From Chimaeribacter arupi (GTDB lineage: Bacteria; Pseudomonadota; Gammaproteobacteria; Enterobacterales; Enterobacteriaceae), in NCBI RefSeq assembly GCF_002858805.1, contig NZ_PJZI01000012.1, forward strand, positions 1 to 64,000: DNA of 64,000 nucleotides, given 5' to 3'. The notes under the pieces were generated by a model, which ran no database searches, was not told the DNA's origin, and saw only the letters and a program-made list of their open reading frames with translations. Positions 50,990 to 62,700 of the stretch are shown piece after piece. Each line of letters starts with the position of its first letter. The stretch's first letter is position 1. The position numbers and the translations under genes are program-made.

Positions 50990-51565
50990 AGGCTGCCTCT
51001 TATTTAAAAAAACGGACTACATTCCATCCTGAACGCCCCCGCTTATTTCATTCGGAGGCAAAAAGGAGATGGAAAATTATCTGTACACCCTGCCCGGCAA
51101 GGCGTACCTCTTTTTAATGAGCGAACCTGAATAAAAAATCACCCTATGAAAACGGTTATTTTCCTGTGCATTATTCCTGTGTATTGATAAGCAATGTTTT
51201 TTAAATAACCACCGCGTTGAATTTCCTTTTCAGCCCTGCTTATCTGTTCTGTTTTTCACTGCACACGCCGGGCAGAAATAACCTTTATGCTCAAAGAGAT
51301 GGGGGGTTACACACAAAAACAGGGCGTTACAGGCCACCCCCGCGCCTGGCATTGTCACCTGCCCCGGTTTTAACAAATTTAGCCATTGTTAAAATCAGGT
51401 TAAATAATAGGCTTATTTCCTGGCAGATTAAATAGCCTGCAACTTCCGCCCGGCGATTTTATTCATTATGGGAGCTGAATCGCAGATAACCCAGCGCCTA
51501 TTAACGGCGTCCAAAATAAACCGCCATTTCATCTGCTGTTTAAAAGAATAAACAGCGAAGCGGCA
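50990..51565. other. Leader/promoter region of paralogue 3
   Basis: No gene. AT-rich, with the shared upstream motif at 51183-51205. A short forward frame around 51217-51435 has no RBS or homology and is not called. Confidence 0.5.
51183..51205 (-). promoter_or_regulatory. Adhesin upstream motif, paralogue 3 copy
   Basis: On the plus strand ATTGATAAGCAATG, then T6 and AAA; about 194 nt before the start codon. Nearly identical to the bapA copy. Confidence 0.5.
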
Positions 51566-51591
51566 ATAAAAAAGGGCCACAATAGCGGCCC
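51566..51591 (-). terminator. Terminator of adhesin paralogue 4
   Basis: GGGCC (51574-51578) / GGCCC (51587-51591) with an 8-nt loop, followed on the minus strand by TTTTTTATT. Confidence 0.7.
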
Positions 51592-51618
51592 CTGATATAA
51601 ATAACAGGCTGTTTTGGG

Positions 51619-54600
51619 TTACACCTGCTGCACCTGAATACCGTGCTGCACCAGCAGGTCGCCCAGCGCATCGGCGTTTTCCAGCCCGGTGGCGTGGTAA
51701 ACGTCAAAGGTCAGGCCGCCGACTTCGCGCTGGCCACTGGTTTCCCAGGTGTTATCGCCGGTAAGCACAAGCTGGCTGCCGTCTTGCCCGCGGATAAACA
51801 GGTTCTCTTCCGGCTGGTCGCGCACCGTTTCGGCCTCATGCAGCCCCAGCGTCAGGCTGTTGCTGCCGTTGCCGAGGTCAAAGATATCGATGTTCTCTAT
51901 CTTCAGCCCGAGCGCGGTGAGGTCGAGGTGCTGGTCGCTGCCCGCCAGCAGCAGCGTGTCGGTGCCGCTGCCGCCGTCGATGTGCAGGAAGTCCAGGGTG
52001 TGCAACACAATGGTGTCATTGCCGCTGCCGCCGAGGGCTTCACCGCCGTGTTCTGTCAGGGTCAGCGTCTGCCCGCCGATGGCGTAGGTGCCGTGCCCGG
52101 CCGGGGTCTCCGCAGCGGCCGCTTCCGGCGTGACCAGCGCGCTGGTCAGGGTGCTGTCGGCGTTATCTGCCGCCACCGCCTGGCTGGTGACCGTCAGCGC
52201 GGAAAGCTGTTCGGCGCTATCGGTATCCGGTGCCGCGTCCAGCGTGATCGCACTGGTCACCGTGGTCAGGTTGCCGGCGACGTCCGTGAGGCTCACCGTC
52301 AGCGGGTAGTCACCGGCCGGTTGGTCGGCCAGTGCCTCAGGCGGGATCGCCACCGACCAGTCACCGCTCGCCTGCACCTTACCGTGATACTCCACGCCGT
52401 TAAGCACCACCAGCACCAGCAGCCCGGCGGCGGCCATCCCGGCGCTGCCGGTCAGGGAGAAGCCCGCCTGCACCTCCTGCTGGCTTATCCGGTTGTCACC
52501 TGTAGCTGGGTTAAATGCCAGTTCAGGGGCGGTGGTGTCCACCGTCAATACCGCTTTGGCGTAGAGCATCTGGCCGCCGGCGCTTTTCACGCAGGCGGTC
52601 AGCGTGGCGCTGCCCGCTTTCAGTGCTGCCACATCGGCCGCCGGGAGCATCGCCGACCAGTTGCCGTCTTCCCCCACGGTGGCGGTGTAGTGTTTGCTGT
52701 TCAGCGTCAGTTGTACTGTCGCCCCATGCTGCACGCCGTCGGTGTGGCCGGTCAGGGTGATCGCGCCGCCCGCTTCGTCACCGTTGATCAGGTTGTCGCC
52801 GGTGACCGGGTCGATGCTCAGGCCGTCACGGTCACTTTTGATGTTGAGGTTGCGGCTGGCGGTGGCGCGGTGGCCGGCCGCGTCCATGACGCTGGCGCGC
52901 AGCGTCAACCCGCCATCGCCCAGCGCCGCCAGATCCGCAGCCGGCACCAGCAGCGACCAGCCGCCGCCCGGCTGTACCTGGGTGGTGTAGGTGACGCTGC
53001 CGATTTTCAGGCTCAGCGTCTGCCCGCTCTCCACGTTCTCTGAGCTGCCGGTGATGACCTGGTCGCTCTGGAGTTCCGCGCCGTTGATCAGGTTATCCCC
53101 GGAGATGTTATGGATGCGCAGCACCGGGCGGACGGTGGATTCCACCTCCAGGCGCAGATCCTGGGTGGTGGTGGTGGTGTTGCCGTGGTCGTCGTTTGCC
53201 GTGAGCACCAACTGATAGGTGCCATCCGGGAAGCTGCCGTCGCGGCCGCTGAGGGTATGCGCCGGGATGGTGATCTGCCAGATGCCGTTACTCCCGGCCT
53301 CGGTGGTGAGGGTCAGGCCACCGAGTGTTATCGTCACTGTCGCATAGGGTTCGGAGGAGGTGCCGCTGAGGGTGATATCCTTTTCCGCCTCGGCGAAGGT
53401 GATCACGTTATCCCCGGCGACCGGCTCCAGCGTCAGGGTCGGCGCAACCAGGTCAACGGTGACGAAATACCGGTCCTCGGTCGCAGTGTTACCGGCAATG
53501 TCACTCACGGTAACGATAAGCGTGGTGAAATCTTTACCGGCCAGCGCCTGCAACGCAGAGGACGGCAGGATCAGCTGCCAGTTCCCCTCTTCATCAACCG
53601 TCCCGTTGTAGGTGATGCCTTCCATCGTGACGGTCGCCGTCTGCCCCGGCCCGCGCAGGCCGGTGGTGCCGGTGAGCAGCTGGTCAACGGCGGCCTTCTC
53701 CGCGTTGAGCACCTCGTTGCCAAACGGCGTATCAAGCTGGGCCGTGGCGGAGTCGTAATGCATGCCAATCTGTATGCTGGCACTCCGCCCGTCCGGCGCT
53801 TTCACCGTCAGCGTCTGTTGGTCCACCCGATTCCAGTATCCGTAGAGCTCGTCACTCGAGATCTTATACGACCAGCTGCCGTCTTCGCGGGTGGTGGTGT
53901 GATAATACCGGATGCCGCCGTCGCTCGGGTGCTGGAGTATAGTCAGGGTCAGCCCGGTACCGGCCGGCAACCCGTCCGTCATACCGCTCAGGGTGATCCC
54001 CGCCTTGCCTTCCGCATAGTTGATCAGGTTGTCACCGGCCACTGGGTTGATGCTGATGGGGGCGAAAACCAAATCCACCTGGGCAGTGGTGGCCGCGCTG
54101 CCGCTGTTACCGGCCGCATCGGTGGCCAGCACTGACAGCGCCGCAGCACCCTCCGGCAGCGCCTGCAAATCCACCGCCGGGAGCGTGGCCTGCCAGTGGC
54201 CGTCATTATCGACGGCAGCGGCATAGGTTTTGCCGTTCAGCGTCAGGGTCACTGACTGCCCGCTGCCGGAGACGCCGGTGGTGCCGGTGAGCAACTGGTC
54301 GGTGGCCGCCTCCTCTGCCGTCAATACGCCGTCACCAAACGGCAGGTCAAATGCCGGCGTGGGGCTGGCCTGAATCCCCACGGCCACGTCGAGCGAGAGC
54401 GGCGTATTGCCCGGTACGCTGGCCGTCGCGGTGACGGTACCGTCCGGTAAGTTGATAATTTCTGTCGTAGGGATCGGCACCGACCAGCTGCCGTCATCCT
54501 TGATGACGGTGGTATGGGCCACGCCGTTGAGCGTCACCGTCACCGTCAGCCCCGTCGCGATGGGGTCGGCAGTGCCGCTGAGCACGACGCCTGCCACCGC

Positions 54601-56280
54601 ATCCGCCGCCGTGATGCGGTTATCCCCGGTCACCGGATCCAGGGTCAGGTGGATATTGCCGGGGACGATTTCAATGGGGTATGACGAAGACATATAGTTC
54701 CCTGCCACATCCTCGGCAGACACCTCAATATAAAAGACATTCCTTTCTGCAAAACGGTGCAGGTCCTGCAAGATGGCCGAAGGGGCGGTGAACGCCCAGT
54801 GGCCGTTCGCATCTACGTCAGCCTGAAAAGTGTCGAGGAAGAAAATGACCTTAACCTGCTGTATCCCCTTCACGACGGTGCCGGTCAAGACCTGATCCTG
54901 CGCTGCCTCTTCGGGCGTCAGCACGCCATCGCCAAAGGGAGTGTCAATCGTCACCCCGCGTGAGTCATACTGGCTATAGACGCCCACCTCGCGGGTTACC
55001 GTCGCACTGCCCGGCGCGCTGAAGGTAAAGGGATACCGGCCGTTAGGGACATCCTCGACATTCTCGATATAGAGGCTCCAGCTCCCGTCTGCTTTGGTCT
55101 GGGTGTAATAGCTTTTATCCGCAAAATCGACTGTTATGTAGGTGTTCTGCGGGAGGGTGGGTGCGCTGCCGCTGACGTAAATACGAGACATTTCCTCGGA
55201 ATTGATGTAGTCATCCCCGGCCACCGGGTTTACCAGAAGTTTTTGGGCGGTATAGTCCACCGTCAGCGTTTCAATGCTGCGTGTCACCTGCCCGGTCAGG
55301 TTAGTCGCGACGGCGGTGATCTGCTCCTCCCCGTTATAGAGTGCCAGCAGATCGGCGGCCGGCACCGTGGTGGTGAAGCTGCCGTCTGCCGCGACGGTGG
55401 CGCTGTAGGTTTTATAGTTCAGGGTAAGGGTGACGGTCTGCCCCGCTTCAATGCCGGTGGTAGTGCCGCTCAGGGTCTGCGGCCGCAATGCTTCCAGGTC
55501 GCTCAGCACATAGTCGCCGACAAAAGGGTTCATGGTCAGGGAGGGCAGGCTGCTGTCTACCGTCAGCCTGCTGTAACTCGCGGCTTCCTGCCCGGCCAGG
55601 TTGCTGACGGTAGCGATAATCTGTGCGCCGTCAGGCAGCGCGGCCACCTCAGCCGCCGGGACGCTGGTGCGCCATTCTCCGCTCTCATTGACCGTTGCGG
55701 TGTAGGTGTGGCCGTTGAGCGTCAGGGTGACCGTCTGCCCCGCTTCCACATAATGGGTAGTGCCGCTCAGGGTCTGGGTGGCCTGGCCTTCCGGGCCGCT
55801 GAGGATGCTATCACCGGCAAACGGATAGACAATCAGTGAGGGCCAGGCAGGTTTTACCAATATCGACACGCTGTCGCTGGCGATTGTCCCTTCTGCCGAG
55901 CTTGCAGACACATCGGCATGGCCACCGCCCAGTCTGACCATGTTACTTAACTGCGAGGGGATTTCCGCGCGCCAGCTGCCGTTCGCCTGGACTATCGCCG
56001 ACTCCGATTGCTCAAAGGGGCCGAAATCGATGTCAAGGGTAGACCCGGGTGCAATGCCGGTGGTGGTGCCGCTCAGGATGCTGGTCTGAAAAAAATTTTT
56101 TTCATATGCCGTGAGAATATTGTCCCCGCTAACGGGGTCAATGGTAATTGTCGGGGTCACAGCGGCCTGCACGTCAGTGGTGGCGGCGGTTGCCTGCACG
56201 GCCAGCGCACTCAGGGCGTTTTCATCGGACGCAGAGGAAATAAGGTTGCCGGTAGAGCGGGAGGAACGCGTGGTAGTCAT
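51619..56280 (-). CDS. BapA-related repeat adhesin, paralogue 4
   Basis: 1553 aa from ATG 56280 (RBS AAGAGGCAGTAT; the longer frame to 56373 lacks an RBS). N-terminus MTTTRSSRSTGNLISS followed by a low-complexity Ala/Thr stretch, then about 13 Ig-like repeats. Repeats 1-9 line up with repeats 1-9 of paralogue 5. Repeats 8-10 resemble BapA 13-15. The last three repeats resemble those of paralogues 3 and 5. The C-terminal module (GGSGNDTIVLHTLDFLHIDG, GGSGTDTLLL) ends DLLVQHGIQVQQV. No prefix domain. A single Cys occurs in repeat 12 (LTACVKSAGGQ). Likely exported by the same T1SS, by inference from the C-terminus. Confidence 0.88.
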   Translation of the reverse strand: MTTTRSSRSTGNLISSASDENALSALAVQATAATTDVQAAVTPTITIDPVSGDNILTAYEKNFFQTSILSGTTTGIAPGSTLDIDFGPFEQSESAIVQANGSWRAEIPSQLSNMVRLGGGHADVSASSAEGTIASDSVSILVKPAWPSLIVYPFAGDSILSGPEGQATQTLSGTTHYVEAGQTVTLTLNGHTYTATVNESGEWRTSVPAAEVAALPDGAQIIATVSNLAGQEAASYSRLTVDSSLPSLTMNPFVGDYVLSDLEALRPQTLSGTTTGIEAGQTVTLTLNYKTYSATVAADGSFTTTVPAADLLALYNGEEQITAVATNLTGQVTRSIETLTVDYTAQKLLVNPVAGDDYINSEEMSRIYVSGSAPTLPQNTYITVDFADKSYYTQTKADGSWSLYIENVEDVPNGRYPFTFSAPGSATVTREVGVYSQYDSRGVTIDTPFGDGVLTPEEAAQDQVLTGTVVKGIQQVKVIFFLDTFQADVDANGHWAFTAPSAILQDLHRFAERNVFYIEVSAEDVAGNYMSSSYPIEIVPGNIHLTLDPVTGDNRITAADAVAGVVLSGTADPIATGLTVTVTLNGVAHTTVIKDDGSWSVPIPTTEIINLPDGTVTATASVPGNTPLSLDVAVGIQASPTPAFDLPFGDGVLTAEEAATDQLLTGTTGVSGSGQSVTLTLNGKTYAAAVDNDGHWQATLPAVDLQALPEGAAALSVLATDAAGNSGSAATTAQVDLVFAPISINPVAGDNLINYAEGKAGITLSGMTDGLPAGTGLTLTILQHPSDGGIRYYHTTTREDGSWSYKISSDELYGYWNRVDQQTLTVKAPDGRSASIQIGMHYDSATAQLDTPFGNEVLNAEKAAVDQLLTGTTGLRGPGQTATVTMEGITYNGTVDEEGNWQLILPSSALQALAGKDFTTLIVTVSDIAGNTATEDRYFVTVDLVAPTLTLEPVAGDNVITFAEAEKDITLSGTSSEPYATVTITLGGLTLTTEAGSNGIWQITIPAHTLSGRDGSFPDGTYQLVLTANDDHGNTTTTTQDLRLEVESTVRPVLRIHNISGDNLINGAELQSDQVITGSSENVESGQTLSLKIGSVTYTTQVQPGGGWSLLVPAADLAALGDGGLTLRASVMDAAGHRATASRNLNIKSDRDGLSIDPVTGDNLINGDEAGGAITLTGHTDGVQHGATVQLTLNSKHYTATVGEDGNWSAMLPAADVAALKAGSATLTACVKSAGGQMLYAKAVLTVDTTAPELAFNPATGDNRISQQEVQAGFSLTGSAGMAAAGLLVLVVLNGVEYHGKVQASGDWSVAIPPEALADQPAGDYPLTVSLTDVAGNLTTVTSAITLDAAPDTDSAEQLSALTVTSQAVAADNADSTLTSALVTPEAAAAETPAGHGTYAIGGQTLTLTEHGGEALGGSGNDTIVLHTLDFLHIDGGSGTDTLLLAGSDQHLDLTALGLKIENIDIFDLGNGSNSLTLGLHEAETVRDQPEENLFIRGQDGSQLVLTGDNTWETSGQREVGGLTFDVYHATGLENADALGDLLVQHGIQVQQV

Positions 56281-56690
56281 ATACTGCCTCTTATTTAATA
56301 ATCCTGAATAATTGCCCTGCGGTATATTCTGATGAATGGAAATAAACCGCGTGGCGATTCCATAAAGACTCAACGATCATGGCGTTACGCTTTCCAGACT
56401 GGTGCAGAAAGGCAAAAAAAGAATAAAAAGGTTAATTAATAACGCGAATAAAATAACATCCCGCCCTGATAGGCAATGATCCGCCACCGGGGCGGATTAA
56501 CGTATTGATTCAGGGTCTATTGTCAGGTGTCCAGTGTAACTGAAAAATAACAGGAAAATAGGGTAAACCGGGTTATTTATATATTCTGCGCGCGACCTCT
56601 GAATATTTCCTTTTGACAGCGCAGGGTAAAAACAGTCATTTTTAGGAAAAAGGCCAGAGACGCCGTTTATTTACCGCGGTCTCTCTGGTT
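56281..56690. other. Spacer between paralogues 4 and 5
   Basis: About 410 AT-rich nt without a gene. The motif seen before bapA and paralogues 2 and 3 is not recognisable here. It should contain the paralogue 4 promoter if the gene is independently transcribed. Confidence 0.45.
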
Positions 56691-56694
56691 TATA

Positions 56695-56718
56695 AGGCAC
56701 CGGGCTTCCCCGGCGCCT
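56695..56718 (-). terminator. Terminator of adhesin paralogue 5
   Basis: AGGCACCGGG (56695-56704) / CCCGGCGCCT (56709-56718), loop CTTC, one A-C mismatch. The following minus-strand sequence TTATAAA is only mildly T-rich. Confidence 0.6.
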
Positions 56719-56725
56719 CTTTTAA

Positions 56726-59700
56726 TTACCCCTGTTGCACCAGAATGCCCTGCTGTACCAGCAGATCCGCACTCTCCAGCCCGGTGGCGTGGTAAACATC
56801 AAACAACAGGCCGCCGACTTCGCGCTGGCCGTGGGTTTCCCAGGTGTTATCGCCGGTGAGCACAAGCTGGCTGCCGTCCGCCCCGCGGATAAACAGGTTC
56901 TCTTCCGGCGTATCCCGCACCGTTTCGGCCTCATGCAGCCCCAGCGTCAGGCTGTTGCTGCCGTTGCCGAGGTCAAAGATATCGATGTTCTCAATCTTCA
57001 GCCCGAGCGTGGTGAGGTCGAGGTGCTGGTCGCTGCCCGCCAGCAGCAGCGTGTCGGTGCCGCTGCCGCCGTCGATATGCAGGAAGTCCAGCGTGTTGAG
57101 CAGGATGGTGTCATCGCCGCTGCCGCCGAGGGCTTCAGCGCCCGGTTCCGCCAGGGTCAGCGTCTGGCCGCCGATGGCGTAGGTGCCCTCTGCCGTATCC
57201 GTTGCGGTGTCCGGTACCGCCAGCGCGCTGGTCAGGGTGCTGTCAGCGCTCTCCGCCACCGTCTGGCTGGTGACCGTCAGGGCGGCGGTCTCTGTGGCGT
57301 CCGCGTCCGGCGCGGCTTCCAGCGTCACGACACTGGTCAACGAGGTGAGGTTGCCTGCGGTGTCGGTCAGGCTTACCGTCAGCGGGTAATCCCCCGCCGG
57401 TTGGTCAGCCAGCGTCCCGGCCGGGATGGCAACCGTCCAGTCACCGCTCGCCTGCACCTTGCCCTGATACTCCACGCCGTTGAGCACTACCAGCACCAAT
57501 AATCCGGCGGCGGCAATCCCGGCGCTGCCGGTGAGCGCAAAGCCCGCCTGCGCCTCCTGAAGGCTGATGAGGTTGTCACCGGTGACCGGGAGCAACGCCA
57601 GCTCCGGCGCACGGGTGTCCACCGTCAGCACCGCTTTGGCGTAGAGCATCTGGCCGCAGGCGCTTTTCACGCAGGCGGTCAGCGTGGCGCTGCCCTCCTC
57701 CAGCGCCGCCACATCGGCGGCCGGGACCTTAGCCGACCAGCTGCCGTCTTTGCCGACTTTGGCGGTGTAGTGCTCACCGTTGAGCGTCAGCCGTACCGTG
57801 GCGCCATGCCGCACGCCGTCGGTGTGGCCGGTCAGGGTAATCGCGCCCTCTGCATCGGCAGCGTTAATCAGGTTGTCGCCGGTGACCGGGTCGATGCTCA
57901 GGCCGTCACGGTCGCTTTTGATAATGAGGTTGCGGCTGGCGGTGGCGCGGTTGCCGGAGGCATCGGTGACGCCGGCGCGCAGCGTCTCGCCACCGTCACC
58001 CAGCGCCGCCAGGTCTTCCGCCGGGACAATCAGCGACCAGCCGCCGCCCGGCTGCACCTGGGTGGTGTAGGTCACGCCGCCGATTTTCAGGCTCAACGTC
58101 TGCCCGCTCTCCACGTTCTCCGAGCTGCCGGTGATAATCTGGTCGCTCTGAAGCTCCGCGCCGTTGAGCACGTTATCGTGGGAGATGGTGTGGATGCGCA
58201 ACACCGGCCGGTTGGCCGGGTCGGCGTCCAGCAGCAGCGACTCCGTGACGGTGGTGGTCTGGCCGTTGAAACCGGTCTGGCTGAGGGTCAGGGTGTAGCG
58301 GCCATCTTCCAGCTCCGCGAGGGCACTGTTTGGCAGGGCCAGCTGCCAGTTGCCCTCTTCATCAACCCCGGCCTCATAAGTCACGCCGTTGAGCTGCACG
58401 CTGACCACCCCGCCCGCCTCCGAGCTCTGGCCGCTGAGCACCACCCCGGCTGCCGCCTCAGCAGCGTTGATGATGTTGTCCCCGGCGATCGGGTCAAGGG
58501 TGATGAAGCCGCTCTCTTCCGGCAGCCCCACAAACTCATCCCGCCCACTGATGCGGTTATCCACCCCATCAGTGGCCTCTGCCAGCACCACCAGATGACC
58601 TTCGCCCATCCGTTGTAAATCTGCAGACGGCAACGTCACCTGCCAGCGCCCCTCTCGATCGGTCGTGGTGGTGTAATAGAATGGCTGACCTTCCAGATCA
58701 AACGCCTGGATACGGATCCTCACCCCACCCTCAGGATTTTCATCACTCAGGAAACGGCCACTAAACAGCTGATCCTGCGCCCGTTCGTCATAGGTCAGCA
58801 CCCCATCCCCGGTGAACGCATCAAAAGAGAAGCTGCCGGTAAAGGGCCATTGGTTGATGGTGACGTCATGGCTGGCCGTGGTGACGGTGCCGTCCGGCGC
58901 GGTCAGCTCCGCCACCAGCGTGTAAGTGCCGTTGGCCGCACTGCTGAAACTTCCGGCCGGTACGGTGACCTGCCAGCGGCCGTTGGTCTCCACGGTGCCG
59001 GTGTAGCGGTAGGCCGGATCATCAAAAACGGTGACAACAATCGTGCCGGCCGGTGCATGGCCGCTGATCACAATCTCGTTTGCCGTCTCATCGGCATTCA
59101 GGATGTTGTCATCGCTGATCGGGTCGATCTGGAAAGTCGGCGCGTTAATGTCCGCGAAAAAGGTCGTCTGGGTGCTGCTGATGTTACCGGCAGCATCGGT
59201 GGCCGTCACCGTCAGGGCCAGGTCGCCGTTACTGAGCTGTTGCAGGGTCGTCACCGGCACTGTGGCTTGCCAGTGGCCGTCGCTGTCTACGACGGCGGAG
59301 ACCGGATAATCGGCAATGGTCAGGGCCACACTCTGCCCGGCCCCATTGACGCCGGTGCTGCCGGTGAGAATCTGTGCCTGTTGCACTTCATCACTGGTAA
59401 GCACGCCATCCCCAAATGGCGTATTGACGGTGGGTTCAGGCAGGTTATGCAGATACACGTCAAGTGTGGTGATAGTCGAGATGGTATTAAATAAGAAATC
59501 ATATGTCGTGGCCTTGAGCGTGACCGGGCCATCCGGCAACAGGGCCAAATCTTCCGGCGGAATGGTTAGCGTCCAGTCAACGCCAATTTCCGGGAAGTCC
59601 AGGGAAGCATGATAATGCCCCCCATTCAAGATGACTGTGACCCCGGCACGCGCCGAGACCTGATCTACGGTGCCGCTGACAACCAGCCCCCCGGCAGCCT

Positions 59701-62700
59701 CTTCGGCATTCAGCATATTATCGCCCCCCGCCAGCGGGTTGATGCTGATACCGCCTGCGCTTGGGTCGACAACAAAGAGATGTTCTGCAGAAGCCATCAC
59801 ATTGCCTGCTGCATCCGTGACATTGCCGGTAATAGTGACGTCCCCGTAAGTAAGCAGGGCCAGATCATCGGCCGGAACCTGTACACTCCAACGCTCATCC
59901 TGTTGAACTTCAGCGCTATACTGCTTTCCTTTCAGCGTCAGGGTAACAATATTGCCCGCATCAATGTTATAGGCGTAGCCGCTGAGGGATTGATCGAGGC
60001 TCTGTTCCCTACTGTTCAGGAGATCATCACCGGTAAACGGGTTGAAAGTCAGCTCCGGCAGCGCCATTTCCTCCACAACAATAACCTGATTGATTTGCTC
60101 CTGATTATTGTGCTTATCGTTCACTGTGGCTGTCAGCGTATAGCTGCCGGATGTCAGTTCCGCCAAGACTTCCGGTGAAAGCTCAATGCTCCAGTGTCCA
60201 TCACCATCGGCAAGTGCGGAGTAGGAACTGCCATTTAAGGTCACAATAACGTTGGCACCGGGTGCATTCGTCTGCCCGGTGAGGGTGACGCCTGCCAGCA
60301 ACTCATCACGGTTAAGCTGGTTGTCGCCGGTCAGCGGGTCGAGCGTCAGCGTCGGCGGCGTCAGGGCCAGCGTCGGGATCTGCTCAGCGGTTCCGCTGTT
60401 ACCGGCGATGTCGGTGACGGTAGCCAGCATGTAAACCCAGCTCCCGGTCAGCGCCTGTAATGCGGCGGACGGCAGGGTCACTTGCCAGTTGCCGTTCTCA
60501 TCCACGCTGCCGCTAAAGGAGGCGACGTTGCCGTTGCCAAGTGGCTCACTCTCCAGCGTCACCACTACCGTTTGCCCGGCGCCGCGCATCCCGGTTTTAC
60601 CGGTCAGCACCTGGTCGGTGGCCGCCTCGGCAAGGGTGAGGATGCCGTCGCCAAAGGGCTGATTGAAGGTCGCGTCTGCGCGGTTATCGATATAGTTGCC
60701 GATCACAGTGCTGGCGGACTGCCCGTCGGGGGCCGTTACGGTCAGTACCAGCGGGCTGGCCTGCCACCAGCTATTGAAAACATCATGCTGAGACACGTCA
60801 TACGTCCAGCTGCCGTCTGTGCCGGTGGTGGTGGTGTAGGTGTTCCCGGCGAGCGTCAGCGTCAGCACGGTGCCGGTCGGCAACCCATCGGTGATGCCGC
60901 CCAGGGTGATGCCGTCCAGCGCTTCGTCAAAGTTAACCAGATTGTCACCGGTAACCGGGTAAATGGTGATCGGGGCAGTGATCTGATCGACCAGTATCGT
61001 GAGGGTGTCGCTTCCGCTGTAACCTGCCGCATCGGTGGCAATCACCTTCAGGGTCGCGCCGCCCTCCGGCAACGCCTGCAAAACAGAAGATGGCAGGATC
61101 GCCTGCCAGTGGCCGCTGTCATCCACGGTGGCAGCATAGGTTTTGCCGTTCAGCGTGACCACCACCGACTGCCCGCTGCCGGTAACCCCGGTGGTGCCGG
61201 TCAACAGCTGGTCGGTGGCAGCTTCTTCCGCTGTCAGTACACTGTCACCAAAGGGGGTGTCAAACACCGGGGCGGGACTGGCCTGAATCGCGACGTTCAC
61301 GTCAATATTAACCGGCGCGCTGCCCGGCAGGGCCACGGTTGCTGTGACAATGCCGTCAGGCAGGCTGACCAGCTCCGCGGTGGTGATTGGTACTGACCAG
61401 CTACCGTTACTGGTAATGGTGGTGCGGTGAACCACACCGTTAAGCGTGACGGTCAGCGTCAGCCCGGCGGCCGACGCATTCGCGGTGCCGCTGAGCACAA
61501 TACCGGCAGCGGCTTCAGCGGCGTTAATGATGTTATCCCCGGCGACCGGCTTCATAGTCAGGTTGGCATCGCCGAACGCCACTTCGAAACGTTTATCTTC
61601 GTAATCGTAGTTACCGACGAAATCATACGCTACAACAGAGATCCGCTCACTCGTCCCTGAGATTTCCTGGAGTGCGCCCGCCGGGACGGTGACCACCCAC
61701 TCCCCGTTGGCAGCGGCGGTGGTCTCATAACGCCACTCCCCGATACTCAGCTCAATTCGCTGACCTGCGCCGGTAATTCCTGTCGATCCGGTCAGGGTCT
61801 GCGCCTGTGCCGCTTCGGCAGAGGTCAGCACGCCATCACCAAACGGGGTGTCGATACGCATCGGGAAATTATTGAGCGGTGAGGCATAGAGCCCCACGTC
61901 CACACTGACCGGGGCGCTGCCGGGGGCGTCAACGGTCAGCGTATACTGGCCGTCCGGCAAGCCGTACATAAACATCCCCTCAATCGGGATGCGCCAGGTG
62001 CCGTCAGCTTCTACCTGCGTGCTGAAGCTTCTGTTAACAAACGTCAGGTTAATCACAGAACCGGCAATAGAGGGTGCGCTGCCGCTAATCTCAACGCTGC
62101 CGACTTCCAACCCGTTAATATAGTTATCGCCGGTCACCGGGTTAACGATAATACGCGGCGTGGTATAAACGGCGGTAAAAAACTGGCTGTCACGGGTTGT
62201 TTCCCCCGCCTGGTTGGTCGCCGTTGCTGAAATCTCCGCCTCCCCGTTGTAAAGCCGCAACAGATCGGCGGCCGGGATCGCGGCGGAGAAGCTGCCGTCG
62301 GCGGCGACCAGGGTGGTATAGGTTTTGCCGTTCAGGGTGATGGTCACCGTTTGCCCGGCTTCGACCCCGGTGGTGGTGCCGCTCAGGGCCGGTGAGCGGA
62401 AGGCCTCGGCATCACTCAGCACGTTGTCGGTGGCGAACGCATTTAAGGTCAGTGACGGCAGGCTGCTGTTGACCGTCAGGGTGGCGCTGTCCCCCGCCTG
62501 CTGGCCGCGCGCATTGCTGACGGTGGCGGTTATCTCTGCACCATCGGGCAGAGTTGCCATATCCGCGGCCGGGATGTCGATGTACCAATTGCCATCCGTC
62601 CCGACTTGCGCGGTATAGGTTTTTTCATTCAGGGTGACCGTGACAATCTGGCCCGGCTCAACAAACCCTGCACTGCCGCTCAGGCGCTGGGCTGCCTGCC

